Made by a program: the position numbers and the translations under genes
In this document: positions 40,501-49,945 of the stretch, one piece after another
Layout: every line of letters begins with the position of its first letter
Position numbering within the stretch: the first letter of the stretch is position 1
Notes under the pieces: model-generated
Told to the model about the DNA's origin: nothing
The model's input: the letters and a program-made list of their open reading frames with translations, nothing else
The model's database searches: none
Assembly (NCBI GenBank): GCA_902761735.1
Contig: CACWLL010000009.1
Span: 34,161-98,160, forward strand
Reading direction: 5' to 3'
Length of the DNA stretch: 64,000 bases
Origin: an uncultured bacterium
GTDB taxonomy: Bacteria > Cyanobacteriota > Vampirovibrionia > Gastranaerophilales > Gastranaerophilaceae

Positions 40501-43114
40501 TTTACCAAGGGAAGTTTCCAGTGTAAAAAGTAATTTGGAGTTATCATATGCAAATATCGTTTCAGAATTAAAAGATGAATTAATAAACAGTGATGCGTTT
40601 ACAAATATCGAAAATTCATTTAAAGATACAGTGGATAAACTTTCTGCCTTGGATGATTCGGTAAATTATACCGTAAGTGCTAATCTGGACACTATTAATA
40701 ATATTTTGCATACAATAAACTCTAATGTACAAAGCAACTTAGCTACTACGGAAGATATTCAATCTACATTCCAGGCTCAGTTATTACAGATAGAATCAAA
40801 AATTCAAGAAAGCAGAACCTTTACTACATCTTCTATTCTTGATGGTTTAGCAGAGGTTCAAAGGGCTATAGCTAAGAGTAATTTCGACCCGGATGCTATA
40901 AAAAATGTAATTCTGCCATTAATAGATAATGATGAAATGTTAGAAGTCCTCAGAGGATTAAATAAAAGTTTGGCTGACAGAATTCAGGAATTTAAACAAG
41001 ATACTGATTATTCTGTAACTGAATTAACAGAATTAGTGACAGACGTAAAATCGACTTTAGATAAAACACTTGAGGTTATAAACAGTAAGTTTGAAAACTC
41101 CGGTGAAAAAGCCGACAGGATATTAAGTACCCTCAAAGAAATAGATTCAAAGATTGATGTAATTGTTATGGCTACAAATAATACATCTATTCTTGAGGAA
41201 ATTGATGATTTGAGAAGCCTTTTGGGGGCAAAGAAAAAGATTTCAAAAGCGGAGAAATCTGATGAATCCGAAAATGATTTTTCAAAAATAATAGAAAAAT
41301 TGGATTTATTGTTGGCTTCTGCTATTAATTCTGATTTAACTGAAAAACTTCAGGAAATAAAAAATAAAATAGAAAATATATCTGTTTCATCTGGCGGTAT
41401 CGGTTTTGAGAAACTGAATGAATCGGTTGATGTCATTAATAATAAACTGGATATAATAGCGCAAAGCAGTGATGAAGAACTGTTGTATGAAGTAGAAGAA
41501 ATCAAGACAAATCTTGATGGAATAATGGATAATTTGTCTGCTTCGGATAATAAATTAGATAAATATGTAAAAACAATAGATGCAAAATTAGATATAATTG
41601 CCCAATCAACAAGTGATAGCAGTGAATTTGGAGATGTGGGAGAACTTCATGACAGCTTAAATGAAATAAAAGAGCAAATAGTTTCTACGGAAGAAAACTT
41701 GGAAAATTATTCAAAAAATATAGATTATAAATTGGATGAAATTTCTCAGCTTGCGGATGTTCATGAAAAACTTGATGCAATCAAATCGGATATAAAAGCC
41801 GGTATGGCATTTGAAACGCTTATTAAAGAATTAAATAATAAAGTTGATGTGTTAGCGATGTCTGAGGATACGGATATCTTGGACGAAATTTCCGAAATCA
41901 GACAAATTGTGGAAGACCAAATACAAATCCTTAAAACTTCAGCAGAAAATTCTTCAATTGAAGATTCTTTAAACAAGCTTGTTGAAGAGCTTAATAAGAT
42001 AGATAAAAATATAGGCGATATAGATGTTTCTAAGGGTACGTCAGAAATAAAAGAAGCTGTAATAGCTGCGGTTGTTGCTGCGACAAATGAAATTTCTTTT
42101 GTGGAAGAAGCGGAGGAAATTAAGGATTTTGTTGAAGAAAGAACAAATGAATTGCATCATTTATTAACTGAAGTTAAGCGTCAATTAGTAGAAATGAACA
42201 GCAGTTCAGATGATATGGATTTATATACTTATACTATGCAAGATGTAGAGTCTGATTTTGCGAAATTAAGACTTGTTATAAATGACATGGCTTCAAAAAC
42301 TGACACTGAAGATTTGTCAGTTATATCCGCAAACTTTAATAAAATGGCAAAGTCATTGGAAGATTTGAGAAATGTTCTTGTAGAAAACGAAATACAAAGA
42401 GCTGAACAGGGTGATTTAAATGAACATGTTGTCAGCATAAGTTCAAGATTAAATCAACTACTGCTTTCTCAGAAGGAAACAGATAACGAGATTGTAGAAA
42501 AGCTTAATAACAGCATAAATGCAATATCGGGTCTTGACAATAAAATTCTTGCAAGACGTTTGGAAAAATATCTTTCAGAAATTTATAAAAAATCCATGAA
42601 AACCTCTAATTTGATGGAGGTTATGAAGAATGTTATGATGTATCTGGGTGAATGGATGGACGGTACTTCTGATACGTTATCTACAATTTATGACAGATGT
42701 ACTCTCCCTGATACTATTGAGGAGTTAAAGTCCGACCTTCCTAAAGCATCAGAAATTTCCGAACTTATTGATACACATAACAAAGAACAAGAAGAAAATA
42801 TTGAAAATCTGCAAAATATTATAGAAAATATTTCTTCTCAAAATGATGTACGGGCTGAAGAGCTTCAAAATGCAATATACAGTCGATTAAATACTCAAGA
42901 TGAAAAACTTAATAATATAATGGATGCAATTGATAATAAAATTGCACAACAAGACTTCAGACTTGACAGAATAGAAAAGCAATTGGATATAATTGTTGAA
43001 TTATTGAGCAAACCATCTTATGAAACAAAGATTATGAGTAAAATTGATGAAGTTGATGAAAAACTCACAAAACAAAATGTAAATATCGAAAAATTAACAG
43101 CATATGTTGACTAA
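37583..43114 (+). CDS. Giant coiled-coil protein (1843 aa)
   Basis: I start at ATG 37583 (MADRVDELAVLIED), with AAGGAAA upstream. The whole protein is acidic coiled coil without signal peptide or membrane helix. Near residues 500-770 a segment with (V/I)E-x-(F/I)I-x-x-HS-x-x-KDEKLD recurs, followed by (I/M)SGE(I/L)N and ISELK...NDV(I/L)P in two copies. From ~1190 to 1460 a shorter motif recurs: KIDVIVMA, KLDIIAQS (twice), KLDEISQL, KVDVLAMS, each followed by an acidic LxEhxEhR helix. Such architecture fits a cytoskeletal, chemoreceptor-like or chromosome-organising scaffold; function is unknown. Overlaps the oxidase gene by 11 bases. Confidence 0.85.
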   Translation: MADRVDELAVLIEDLKRDNDINNEDYKKLLSEIQEGVKGFRNVEATLNKLQSAINSANDNSEIAEEVKTLADNFRSGFNSVVTFANRDADAKNLLLDRLDALENAVKNGVMIESLRQRTDELVKGYENFISDSNLRHGNMVSALVDLKNKIDDYSSKNNYVYGTIEHSINDTNSKIEGLENSVSSNLGNVNSKLYALGDDIQKILNDGFDHLKYLSSNIAESMNSTSLDMRTTMESLKANILYYSDNINEKFSELNGDITNKIVQSGDSQVMIGNDILDYVKKVENQINNKAEDYENSISAKVNNLIEFINAFKEVFSSANADNEKLLTDKFELVENQFVQLNNEMGNLLKVSSDEIKAVSESIERNSQDVVKRLQETDIAEINNIREELLAKSSANLDSILEKVQNVSDSVNEFKNNTGEKLGDYLSTIKELFVEFSDKIQSSQDNSEILEKLNNIDILISRFDIERNENFERLQSLIESNAAAINEIKNNKSEAFDYERVEHFISGHSAAKDEKLDALNDTVREYKESIDKISGEINAKNQDALSGISELKAIINDVIPSKENIDSVSDRISARVFEAKDEISEKLDSVKDSIEEFANSNKPVNLDYSKIEDIIAEHSRNKDERLDNLNNSLNLTQEDLSDKISDIKKTLISINENNNGNFDAARIETLINEKSSEKNEKLDNISKAINSYQENIDKMSGELNTKSQDTLSEISELKLLANDVLPHKETLEGISESINGKVFECKETLLWEIDTVKSSLDLITSALAEFNPEYDDSALSIKISEMSNQLSEYSQNYEQAFAVVGSKVNEYLEKVEQISTLTNTKLEDATDEFDDIKSRFDELSEKLTNLVGNSGLIEILANIRQQFNVIDDQITKEKEGAVSDVKETLDEMLSVINNNLYLIIQNIEGLYTNNTETSTNLVASLDSGLTSIKEDIEAVINKIDAAVSEKIETLTSEFEPLKDAILSITENNLPREVSSVKSNLELSYANIVSELKDELINSDAFTNIENSFKDTVDKLSALDDSVNYTVSANLDTINNILHTINSNVQSNLATTEDIQSTFQAQLLQIESKIQESRTFTTSSILDGLAEVQRAIAKSNFDPDAIKNVILPLIDNDEMLEVLRGLNKSLADRIQEFKQDTDYSVTELTELVTDVKSTLDKTLEVINSKFENSGEKADRILSTLKEIDSKIDVIVMATNNTSILEEIDDLRSLLGAKKKISKAEKSDESENDFSKIIEKLDLLLASAINSDLTEKLQEIKNKIENISVSSGGIGFEKLNESVDVINNKLDIIAQSSDEELLYEVEEIKTNLDGIMDNLSASDNKLDKYVKTIDAKLDIIAQSTSDSSEFGDVGELHDSLNEIKEQIVSTEENLENYSKNIDYKLDEISQLADVHEKLDAIKSDIKAGMAFETLIKELNNKVDVLAMSEDTDILDEISEIRQIVEDQIQILKTSAENSSIEDSLNKLVEELNKIDKNIGDIDVSKGTSEIKEAVIAAVVAATNEISFVEEAEEIKDFVEERTNELHHLLTEVKRQLVEMNSSSDDMDLYTYTMQDVESDFAKLRLVINDMASKTDTEDLSVISANFNKMAKSLEDLRNVLVENEIQRAEQGDLNEHVVSISSRLNQLLLSQKETDNEIVEKLNNSINAISGLDNKILARRLEKYLSEIYKKSMKTSNLMEVMKNVMMYLGEWMDGTSDTLSTIYDRCTLPDTIEELKSDLPKASEISELIDTHNKEQEENIENLQNIIENISSQNDVRAEELQNAIYSRLNTQDEKLNNIMDAIDNKIAQQDFRLDRIEKQLDIIVELLSKPSYETKIMSKIDEVDEKLTKQNVNIEKLTAYVD

Positions 43115-44492
43115 TGCAAAAAAAATAATAAAAGAGTTAGAAAGGAAGTTAAACCCCTCAAATGTTTTATCAACGAAAGAGGAGTGTTATGCCTATGCTC
43201 AAGATGCTTCAAACAGTAAAGAAATAAAAAATATTCCGGATGCGGTAGTTTTTGTTAAATCAAAAGAAGATGTTGTAACTGTTGTTGAATGTGCGAAAAA
43301 ATATAAAATCCCTATTATCTGTCGTGGTGCGGGTACAAATACCGTTGGTGCGTGTAGAGTAGAACATGGCGGCATAATTTTAAATTTTTCTAAAATGGAT
43401 AAAATCATAGAAGTAAATAAAGAGAATATGACAGCAACTGTTCAGCCGGGAGTAATTTTAGGGGATTTGCAGTCTGAGGTTGAGAAAATAGGATTATTTT
43501 ATCCGCCTGACCCGTCAAATTTGAAAGTCTCAACTATCGGCGGCAGTATAGCGCAAGCCTCTGGTGGGGCTAAAACTTTTAAATACGGTTCTACCAAAAA
43601 TTATATTTTAAATTTGGAAGTCGTAACGGCTGATGGCAGAGTTATGAAAACAGGAGCTGATACTGTTAAAAATGCGACAGGTTATAATTTAACAAGTTTG
43701 TTTGTCGGTTCTGAGGGAACATTAGGTATTATCACAGAGGCAACGTTAAAACTTATACCAAAGCCTGAGGCTTGCAAAGTTATAATGGCATATTTTAATA
43801 CTATTGAAGATGCAGTATCTGCTGTTAATAGTATTATAGAGCAGCAGATTTTTCCGGCAACCATAGATTTTATGGATTCAAATGCAATCAAGACTGTTGA
43901 ACAATTTTATCCGGCGGGTTTGTTATGCGACAAAGAAGCTGCTCTTATTATTGAGATAGACGGATTTACAAAATCTATAGAATATCAGCAAAATGTTATA
44001 GAAAACATTTTGAATATGAATAATGCAGCACAAATTCAAATTTCGCACAACTCTGATGAATATGAACGTATTTGGACTGCACGACGTTCGTCTATGGGTG
44101 CATGTGCAAAATTAAAACCAAATGTTACAACGGATGATGTAATTGTACCGAGAGGTAATCTCGCAAAGCTTGTTAGAGGCATCCAAAATATTTGTAAAAA
44201 ATATAATTTATCTACCTGTTTAGTCGGTCATGTTGGCGACGGCAGCGTTCATCCGCAAATTCCGATTGATTATAATGACGAAGATGAATATAACAGGTTT
44301 AAGCTTGCAAAATCTGAAATTTATGATTTAACTGTCCAATTAGGCGGAGTAATTTCCGGTGAACATGGAATTGGTGCGGATAAACGACCTTTTATTGATA
44401 GGGTTGTAAATAATGTCGCTCTTGATTATATGCGAGAAATGAAAAAAGTTTTTGACCCGGAGAATATTTTGAATCCGTATAAAATATTTTAA
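43104..44492 (+). CDS. glcD: FAD-linked oxidase, glycolate oxidase GlcD / D-lactate dehydrogenase type
   Basis: Oxidises a 2-hydroxy acid such as D-lactate or glycolate. The FAD-binding PCMH domain is clear: IICRGAGTNTVGACR, STIGGSIAQASGGAKTFKYG and VGSEGTLGIITEATLKL. The C-terminal cap has VGHVGDGSVHPQIPID and GGVISGEHGIGADKRPF, which hold the substrate/metal-site His residues. 462 aa. No iron-sulfur partner (GlcF) is adjacent, so its electron acceptor is unknown. The start is inside the end of the coiled-coil gene. Confidence 0.9.
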   Translation: MLTNAKKIIKELERKLNPSNVLSTKEECYAYAQDASNSKEIKNIPDAVVFVKSKEDVVTVVECAKKYKIPIICRGAGTNTVGACRVEHGGIILNFSKMDKIIEVNKENMTATVQPGVILGDLQSEVEKIGLFYPPDPSNLKVSTIGGSIAQASGGAKTFKYGSTKNYILNLEVVTADGRVMKTGADTVKNATGYNLTSLFVGSEGTLGIITEATLKLIPKPEACKVIMAYFNTIEDAVSAVNSIIEQQIFPATIDFMDSNAIKTVEQFYPAGLLCDKEAALIIEIDGFTKSIEYQQNVIENILNMNNAAQIQISHNSDEYERIWTARRSSMGACAKLKPNVTTDDVIVPRGNLAKLVRGIQNICKKYNLSTCLVGHVGDGSVHPQIPIDYNDEDEYNRFKLAKSEIYDLTVQLGGVISGEHGIGADKRPFIDRVVNNVALDYMREMKKVFDPENILNPYKIF

Positions 44493-44640
44493 GCAATTGA
44501 TATATAGATTATTTTTGTTGGCTATTTCTCCATAAAACAGCTAATTCAGCTATCTTCTTTTTCGTAAATCCTTCTCACAAATCAGGCTAACTAAGATACA
44601 GAAATTTTTGTATATGTGTTATATTTTTATCATTTTAGAC

Positions 44641-44682
44641 AAAAAATAAGGTGCATTATTTGATGATGCACCTTATCTTTTT
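44641..44682. terminator. Bidirectional terminator between glcD and ppdK
   Basis: ATAAGGTGCAT (44646-44656) pairs with ATGCACCTTAT (44666-44676), with A/T runs on both sides, so it serves both converging genes. Confidence 0.9.
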
Positions 44683-44703
44683 GAATTTCCGACGTATATT
44701 TTA

Positions 44704-47370
44704 TTATACGTTTGCCAATTGCTTTCTTGGATTTGCAATTGCAGCTTGAGCTGCTGCTAATTTAGCTTGCGGAATACGGAATGGTGAGCATGAAACGTAG
44801 TTAAGTCCGATTTTGTGAGCGTACTTAACAGAATCAGGGTCTCCGCCGTGTTCGCCGCATATACCGCCAACTAGTGAAGAATTAACCTCTTTACCTTCAT
44901 TAATTGACATTTCGATTAATCTTCCTACACCCTTTTGGTCTAAAGTTATAAATGGATTGGAAGGTAAAATCTTTTGTTCTACATAGTTCTTTAAGAATTT
45001 GCCTTCCGCATCATCACGAGAATATCCGAATGTCATCTGTGTAAGGTCATTGGTACCATATGAGAAGAATTCAGCTTCTGTTGCAACTTCGTCAGCAGTT
45101 AATGCTGCACGAGGTATTTCAATCATTGTGCCGAATTTATAATTTACTCTTATGCCCTTTTCAGCCATAACTTGTTCTGCAACTGCAACTAATGTTGCTT
45201 TTGCAGTTTTAAGTTCGTTAATATGACCGATAAGAGGAACCATAATCCATGGTTGTATGTGATGTCCTTCCTTAGTCAAATCACAGCATGCTTCAAATAT
45301 TGCTCTAACTTGCATTTCGTTAATTTCAGGATAGGTTAGTCCTAAACGGCAGCCTCTAAGTCCCATCATAGGGTTAGATTCTGACAAGTTTTCAACGATT
45401 TCAAGCATCTTTTCATCTTCAGAACAGTCTTGTCCTAAAGCTTTCTTCGTTGCAACTTTTTCAACTAATTCTATCTTTGAAGGTAAGAATTCATGAAGAG
45501 GCGGGTCTAACAAACGAACTGTAAGCGGTTTGTCCCCTAATGCTTTAAACATTGCATAGAAGTCATTGTATTGCATTGGCAACAATTTATCCAAAGCTTC
45601 TTTTCTTGCTTCGGTTGTTCCTGCAATAATCATTTTTTGAACCCATGGTAATCTGTCAGGATCCATGAACATATGTTCTGTTCTGCATAAGCCAACACCC
45701 TCAGCACCGAATTTTTTAGCATTTTCGATATCTTTAGGAGTATCTGCGTTAGCTTCTACGTGAAGTTCTTTGATATCATCAACCCAAGAGAAGAATGTTT
45801 CAAAGTCTTCATCAAGTCCTGCTTGAACAAGTTCAATTGCACCTTCCATAACTTCCCCTGTACCACCATCAAGAGAAATGATATCATCTTTATGGAATAC
45901 TGTTCCGTCTGAACACGTGATTGTTTCGTTAGCCAAGTCAATAACTAAATCTTCACAGCCTGATACACAAGGTTTACCCATACCTTTAGCAACAACTGCT
46001 GCGTGAGAAGTTGCACCGCCTCTTAATGTAAGTACACCTTGAGAAACTGCCATACCATGAATATCGTCAGGACAAGTTTCAATTCTTACTAAGATAACTT
46101 TTTCTCCAGCTTCACCACGTCTTGCTGCTTCTTCCGTATCAAATACAATCTTACCTACGGCTGCACCCGGAGATGCGTTTACACCTTTTGAAACTTTATG
46201 AGAGTGTTTAACCTTATCAGGGTTAAAACAAGGTAATAATACTTGATATACTGAATATGGATCAACTTGGTTGATAGCTTCTTCTTTAGTTATAATACCT
46301 TCATTGTACATATCAACGGCAATTTTAATAGCAGCTTTAGCTGTTCTTTTACCGTTACGAGTTTGAAGAATCCAAAGTTTTCCGCGCTCAACGGTAAATT
46401 CCATATCTTGAACATCGTGATAGCCTTTTTCTAATTGTTTTGCAATATCAACATATTGTCTGTAGATATCAGGCATATCTGTTTCAAGCTCAGAAATTTG
46501 TTTTGGAGTTCTTATACCGGCAACAACATCTTCACCTTGTGCATTTACAAGATATTCACCGTAGAATTTGTTTTCACCGGTTGCAGGGTTACGAGTGAAT
46601 GAAACACCTGTTGCACAATCGTTACCCATATTACCGAATACCATTGTTTGAACGTTAACTGCAGTACCGTAATTGTGGTCAATTTTGTTCATGTTTCTGT
46701 ATGCTACTGCGCGAGGGATATTCCAAGAGCGGAATACTGCTTCAATAGCTTCTTGCAATTGAACGTAAGGATCTTGAGGAAATTCTTTGCCTGTAACTTC
46801 TTTGATAGTTGCCTTGTAAATAGGAATCAAAGACTTCCAACCATCTGCAGAAATTTCTGTATCAGAAGTTACGCCTTCTCTTGCTTTAACTTTTTCAACT
46901 TCAGATTCAAAATATTTTTGTCTGTCCATTTCCCATGCAACAGAACCAAACATTGTTAAAAATCTTCTGTATGAATCATAACAGAAACGTGGGTTGTTAG
47001 TTAATTTAACCATAGCTTCCACTGTTTCATCATTCAAACCTAAGTTCAAAATTGTTTCCATCATACCCGGCATAGAAACTCTTGCGCCTGAACGTACGGA
47101 AACTAAAAGCGGATTAGTTGTATCGCCAAATTTTTTACCGGCTTTTGCTTCAACATCTTTTAATGCCAATTTTACTTCATCCATCAATCCTGCAGGCATG
47201 GTATTACCGTGGTTAATGTAATCCATACATGTTTCGGTGGTGATAGTCAATCCCGGAGGCACCGGTAAATTTAAATTAGTCATTTCGGCAAGGTTTGCCC
47301 CTTTTCCGCCAAGCAGGCTACGCATATTTGCGTTTCCTTCGTGGAAAAGCCATACTCTTTTTTCTGTCAT
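44704..47370 (-). CDS. ppdK: Pyruvate, phosphate dikinase
   Basis: Interconverts pyruvate, ATP and Pi with PEP, AMP and PPi; typical for PPi-linked glycolysis in anaerobes. Start at MTEKRVWLFHEG (47370), with AAAGGAAAA upstream. Domains in order: ATP-grasp (LLGGKGANLAEMTNL, VRSGARVSMPGMMETILN), swivelling phosphohistidine domain (GGATSHAAVVAKGMGKPCVSG, catalytic His) and PEP-binding TIM barrel (GLCRTEHMF, GICGEHGGDPDSV with the catalytic Cys). 888 aa, normal. Confidence 0.97.
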   Translation of the reverse strand: MTEKRVWLFHEGNANMRSLLGGKGANLAEMTNLNLPVPPGLTITTETCMDYINHGNTMPAGLMDEVKLALKDVEAKAGKKFGDTTNPLLVSVRSGARVSMPGMMETILNLGLNDETVEAMVKLTNNPRFCYDSYRRFLTMFGSVAWEMDRQKYFESEVEKVKAREGVTSDTEISADGWKSLIPIYKATIKEVTGKEFPQDPYVQLQEAIEAVFRSWNIPRAVAYRNMNKIDHNYGTAVNVQTMVFGNMGNDCATGVSFTRNPATGENKFYGEYLVNAQGEDVVAGIRTPKQISELETDMPDIYRQYVDIAKQLEKGYHDVQDMEFTVERGKLWILQTRNGKRTAKAAIKIAVDMYNEGIITKEEAINQVDPYSVYQVLLPCFNPDKVKHSHKVSKGVNASPGAAVGKIVFDTEEAARRGEAGEKVILVRIETCPDDIHGMAVSQGVLTLRGGATSHAAVVAKGMGKPCVSGCEDLVIDLANETITCSDGTVFHKDDIISLDGGTGEVMEGAIELVQAGLDEDFETFFSWVDDIKELHVEANADTPKDIENAKKFGAEGVGLCRTEHMFMDPDRLPWVQKMIIAGTTEARKEALDKLLPMQYNDFYAMFKALGDKPLTVRLLDPPLHEFLPSKIELVEKVATKKALGQDCSEDEKMLEIVENLSESNPMMGLRGCRLGLTYPEINEMQVRAIFEACCDLTKEGHHIQPWIMVPLIGHINELKTAKATLVAVAEQVMAEKGIRVNYKFGTMIEIPRAALTADEVATEAEFFSYGTNDLTQMTFGYSRDDAEGKFLKNYVEQKILPSNPFITLDQKGVGRLIEMSINEGKEVNSSLVGGICGEHGGDPDSVKYAHKIGLNYVSCSPFRIPQAKLAAAQAAIANPRKQLANV

Positions 47371-47483
47371 AGTTTTCCTTTCCATGTTTATAAAATAATC
47401 ACCTAAATATAGAAATCCTTTTCTATGACAAAATAGTAACATGCTCAATACTCAAAGTAAACATGTTATTTAGGAAAAACTAC

Positions 47484-48164
47484 CTATAATTTGTATATTT
47501 CAGGGCGTTCTTTTTGTTTTTCTATTTCTTTTTGTGCAATTTTTCTTTTTTTATCAAAAAGTTTTCTGCTGTTTTGGGTAAGTTTTTCAGAAATGGCATC
47601 TAGTTCTGCTCTTCCTGATTCCGTTTTCTCTTTTGAAAGAATTTCAATATTAGATATCATAACAGGATCTCCTCCTGTCGCATAGAATTCCTTTACAACG
47701 TTATACGGTTTGATTTTTTGAGGCTCACTTAGTTGTATAGGAAGTTTTTCCTTACGGTATGCAATGTTACTTGGTATAAATTCTATTTTCCTGTTCGCAA
47801 ACCATTTTCCTTCAAAAATTCTAAACGGCATACGAATGAAATTTTTATCTGATTTATCCCCTACAAAAGTTCGTTTAAAAAAAGAAAATACTTTTTCGTA
47901 TGGGTCACCTACTGCTATTGGTTTGCCATCAACTGAAATAACATAATGTTTGCCGTGAGGAGAAATATTTTTCTCAGTTATTTTGGCCAGTTTTCCGGAA
48001 AGCTCGTCGCAATAATCTAAAATTGTGTATAATTGCGGTAACCCTGCAGCGCCTTCCTCGTTTTTTGCACTTTTTGTCAATTTTGCAATATCTGTTTTGC
48101 TAAATCTGATACCAAAACTTGGTCGACTGTGTTGGTTTGAACTGTTAACTGGCGATATAAACAT
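47484..48164 (-). CDS. Unknown protein with N-terminal FG motif
   Basis: A 226-aa protein with AAGGAGAA before the ATG. It opens MFISPVNSSNQHSRPSFGIR. The middle has beta-type segments (HYVISVDGKPIAVGDPYEKV) and the end is a basic helix (KLFDKKRKIAQKEIEKQ). No signal peptide, membrane helix or known motif. It sits alone between ppdK and the ribosomal cluster. The P(S/N)FG(I/V)(R/K) opening resembles other unknown small proteins of the window (34080). Confidence 0.7.
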   Translation of the reverse strand: MFISPVNSSNQHSRPSFGIRFSKTDIAKLTKSAKNEEGAAGLPQLYTILDYCDELSGKLAKITEKNISPHGKHYVISVDGKPIAVGDPYEKVFSFFKRTFVGDKSDKNFIRMPFRIFEGKWFANRKIEFIPSNIAYRKEKLPIQLSEPQKIKPYNVVKEFYATGGDPVMISNIEILSKEKTESGRAELDAISEKLTQNSRKLFDKKRKIAQKEIEKQKERPEIYKL

Positions 48165-48233
48165 ATTTTCTCCTTTTGCTATGTTGTATGTATTATGGAT
48201 ATCTATCAGTATATTTCGTAAAATTTTTATGTC

Positions 48234-48268
48234 AATAAAAAAGACTCCATTTTTGGAGTCTTTTTGTG
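48234..48268. terminator. Bidirectional terminator at end of ribosomal cluster
   Basis: AAAAAGACTCCA (48238-48249) pairs with TGGAGTCTTTTT (48254-48265) around TTTT. It follows the rpsI stop on the minus strand. Confidence 0.92.
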
Positions 48269-48286
48269 CTTTTGAACAATAACGTA

Positions 48287-48682
48287 TTAACGTTTTGAGA
48301 ATTGGAATCTCTTACGAGCTCTTTTTCTACCGTATTTCTTACGTTCTTTAACACGTGGGTCACGAGTTAAAAGTCCTTCCATTCTTAATACGTTTCTGTA
48401 TTTTTCATCAACAGCAACCAATGCTCTTGAAATACCGTGTCTTATAGCACCGCATTGAGCTACAACACCGCCGCCTACAACTTTTACTCTTACGTCATAT
48501 TTTTCTTGATTGTCAGTAAGAACAAGCGGTCTGTATACCAACATTTCAACAGCCGGACGGTTGCCGATGTAATTTCTTAATGTTTTTCCGTTAACGAAAA
48601 TTCTGCCTTTACCTTTAACAAGTTTTACAACTGCGATAGAGGTTTTTCTGCGGCCTGTTGCTTTAATTTCAGTATCTGCCAT
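48287..48682 (-). CDS. rpsI: 30S ribosomal protein S9
   Basis: 131 aa, ending KKYGRKRARKRFQFSKR, the conserved basic tail that reaches the P-site tRNA. GRRKTSIAVVKLVKGKGRI at the start is typical. It overlaps rplM by one base (TAATG) and is the last gene of the cluster. Confidence 0.97.
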   Translation of the reverse strand: MADTEIKATGRRKTSIAVVKLVKGKGRIFVNGKTLRNYIGNRPAVEMLVYRPLVLTDNQEKYDVRVKVVGGGVVAQCGAIRHGISRALVAVDEKYRNVLRMEGLLTRDPRVKERKKYGRKRARKRFQFSKR

Positions 48683-49119
48683 TATTTAGCCTCCTTTTCC
48701 AATACGATTGGTTTTTGTGCAGCGTGCGGATGTTCGCTTCCTGCATAAATTTTCAGTTTAGTTAACTGTTGAGCACCTAAAGTATTGTGTTGCAACATCC
48801 CCTTAACTGCTTTTTCAAGAGCTAAAGTGCCGTCTTTTTCTATCAATTCTTTGAAGCTTGCGCTCTTTAAACCACCCGGATAACCGGTATGGTGTAGATA
48901 GATTTTATCTGTTTCTTTTTTACCTGTAACAATTACCTTGTCAGCATTGATAACAACAACAAAGTCACCGGTATCAACGTTAGGTGTGTATTCAGGTTTG
49001 TTTTTACCTCTTAAAATATTGGCAATTCTAACTGCAAGACGACCAAGTACTTCGCCTTCAGCATCGATTAAATACCATTTTCTTTCTACTTCTAGAGGTT
49101 TTGCTGAATATGTCTTCAT
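48682..49119 (-). CDS. rplM: 50S ribosomal protein L13
   Basis: 145 aa with [19 protein letters not shown] and the L13 signature [19 protein letters not shown]. Early assembly protein of the large subunit. GGAGAAAAAGC precedes the ATG. Paired with rpsI as in most bacteria. Confidence 0.97.
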   Translation of the reverse strand: MKTYSAKPLEVERKWYLIDAEGEVLGRLAVRIANILRGKNKPEYTPNVDTGDFVVVINADKVIVTGKKETDKIYLHHTGYPGGLKSASFKELIEKDGTLALEKAVKGMLQHNTLGAQQLTKLKIYAGSEHPHAAQKPIVLEKEAK

Positions 49120-49137
49120 GCTTTTTCTCCGTTATAT

Positions 49138-49941
49138 TTATTTGTATGTTACTTCCATTAATGTTAACCCGTACGGGCTAACGGTTTGACCGGCACACGT
49201 CCGATCTTTTGCCTCAAGAACATCTTTCATATGTTCTGCCGGCAAATTATGTCCTTCTATCTCAAGAAGGGTGCCAACTATAGTTCTTACCATATTATAA
49301 AGGAATCTGTTTCCCTTTATATCAATAACAACTCTATCGTCATTTGCTCTATAGCATTTGATGTGTGTTAAAGTGCAGACTTTGCTCGGGTTAAGCGTTC
49401 CGGAACTTTTGAAACTTGAAAAATCATGTTCTCCCAGCAGATAATTCAAAGATTCTTGCATTCTTTCAATATCTATAGGAAACTTTACTCGCATCAAATC
49501 CCCGTCATATGCGTTTTTACATCTCCGATTTATAAATTCAAACCTGTAAAAACGACTAATTGCAGATTTTTGAGCGTGAAAGCTTTTTTCGACTTCTCTT
49601 AAATTATCGACAGAGATATCATCGGGTAATATTTCATTCATCTGGTAAAGGAACTTTGAAGCAACAATGGGTTCTTCCACTTCAAAATGAATAATTTGCC
49701 CTTTTGAATTAACACCTCTATCGGTTCTTCCGGAAAAAACTGCCTTTATCGGTCGGCTATATTCACGTATTTCCCCGTTTTTTGAACGGTTTTTACGTTT
49801 AACTGTCAATGTACTCAGTGCTTTTTCAAGTTCTCCTTGTATGGTTGGTAATCCTTCTATAGGTTTGCCGTTTTCTAATTGAAGCTGGCTGCCTGCATAA
49901 TTTTTACCTATATATTGAACTCTTAAAGCATATTTTATCAA
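49138..49941 (-). CDS. truA: tRNA pseudouridine synthase A
   Basis: Makes pseudouridine at positions 38-40 of the tRNA anticodon arm. The catalytic Asp lies in FSGRTDRGVNSKGQIIHF; FLYNMVRTIVGTLLEI is also conserved. 267 aa, with an insert of basic residues (KRKNRSKNGEIREYSRP) after residue 50. Placed between rplQ and rplM as in many Firmicutes and cyanobacteria. Confidence 0.95.
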   Translation of the reverse strand: MIKYALRVQYIGKNYAGSQLQLENGKPIEGLPTIQGELEKALSTLTVKRKNRSKNGEIREYSRPIKAVFSGRTDRGVNSKGQIIHFEVEEPIVASKFLYQMNEILPDDISVDNLREVEKSFHAQKSAISRFYRFEFINRRCKNAYDGDLMRVKFPIDIERMQESLNYLLGEHDFSSFKSSGTLNPSKVCTLTHIKCYRANDDRVVIDIKGNRFLYNMVRTIVGTLLEIEGHNLPAEHMKDVLEAKDRTCAGQTVSPYGLTLMEVTYK

Positions 49942-49945
49942 TGGC

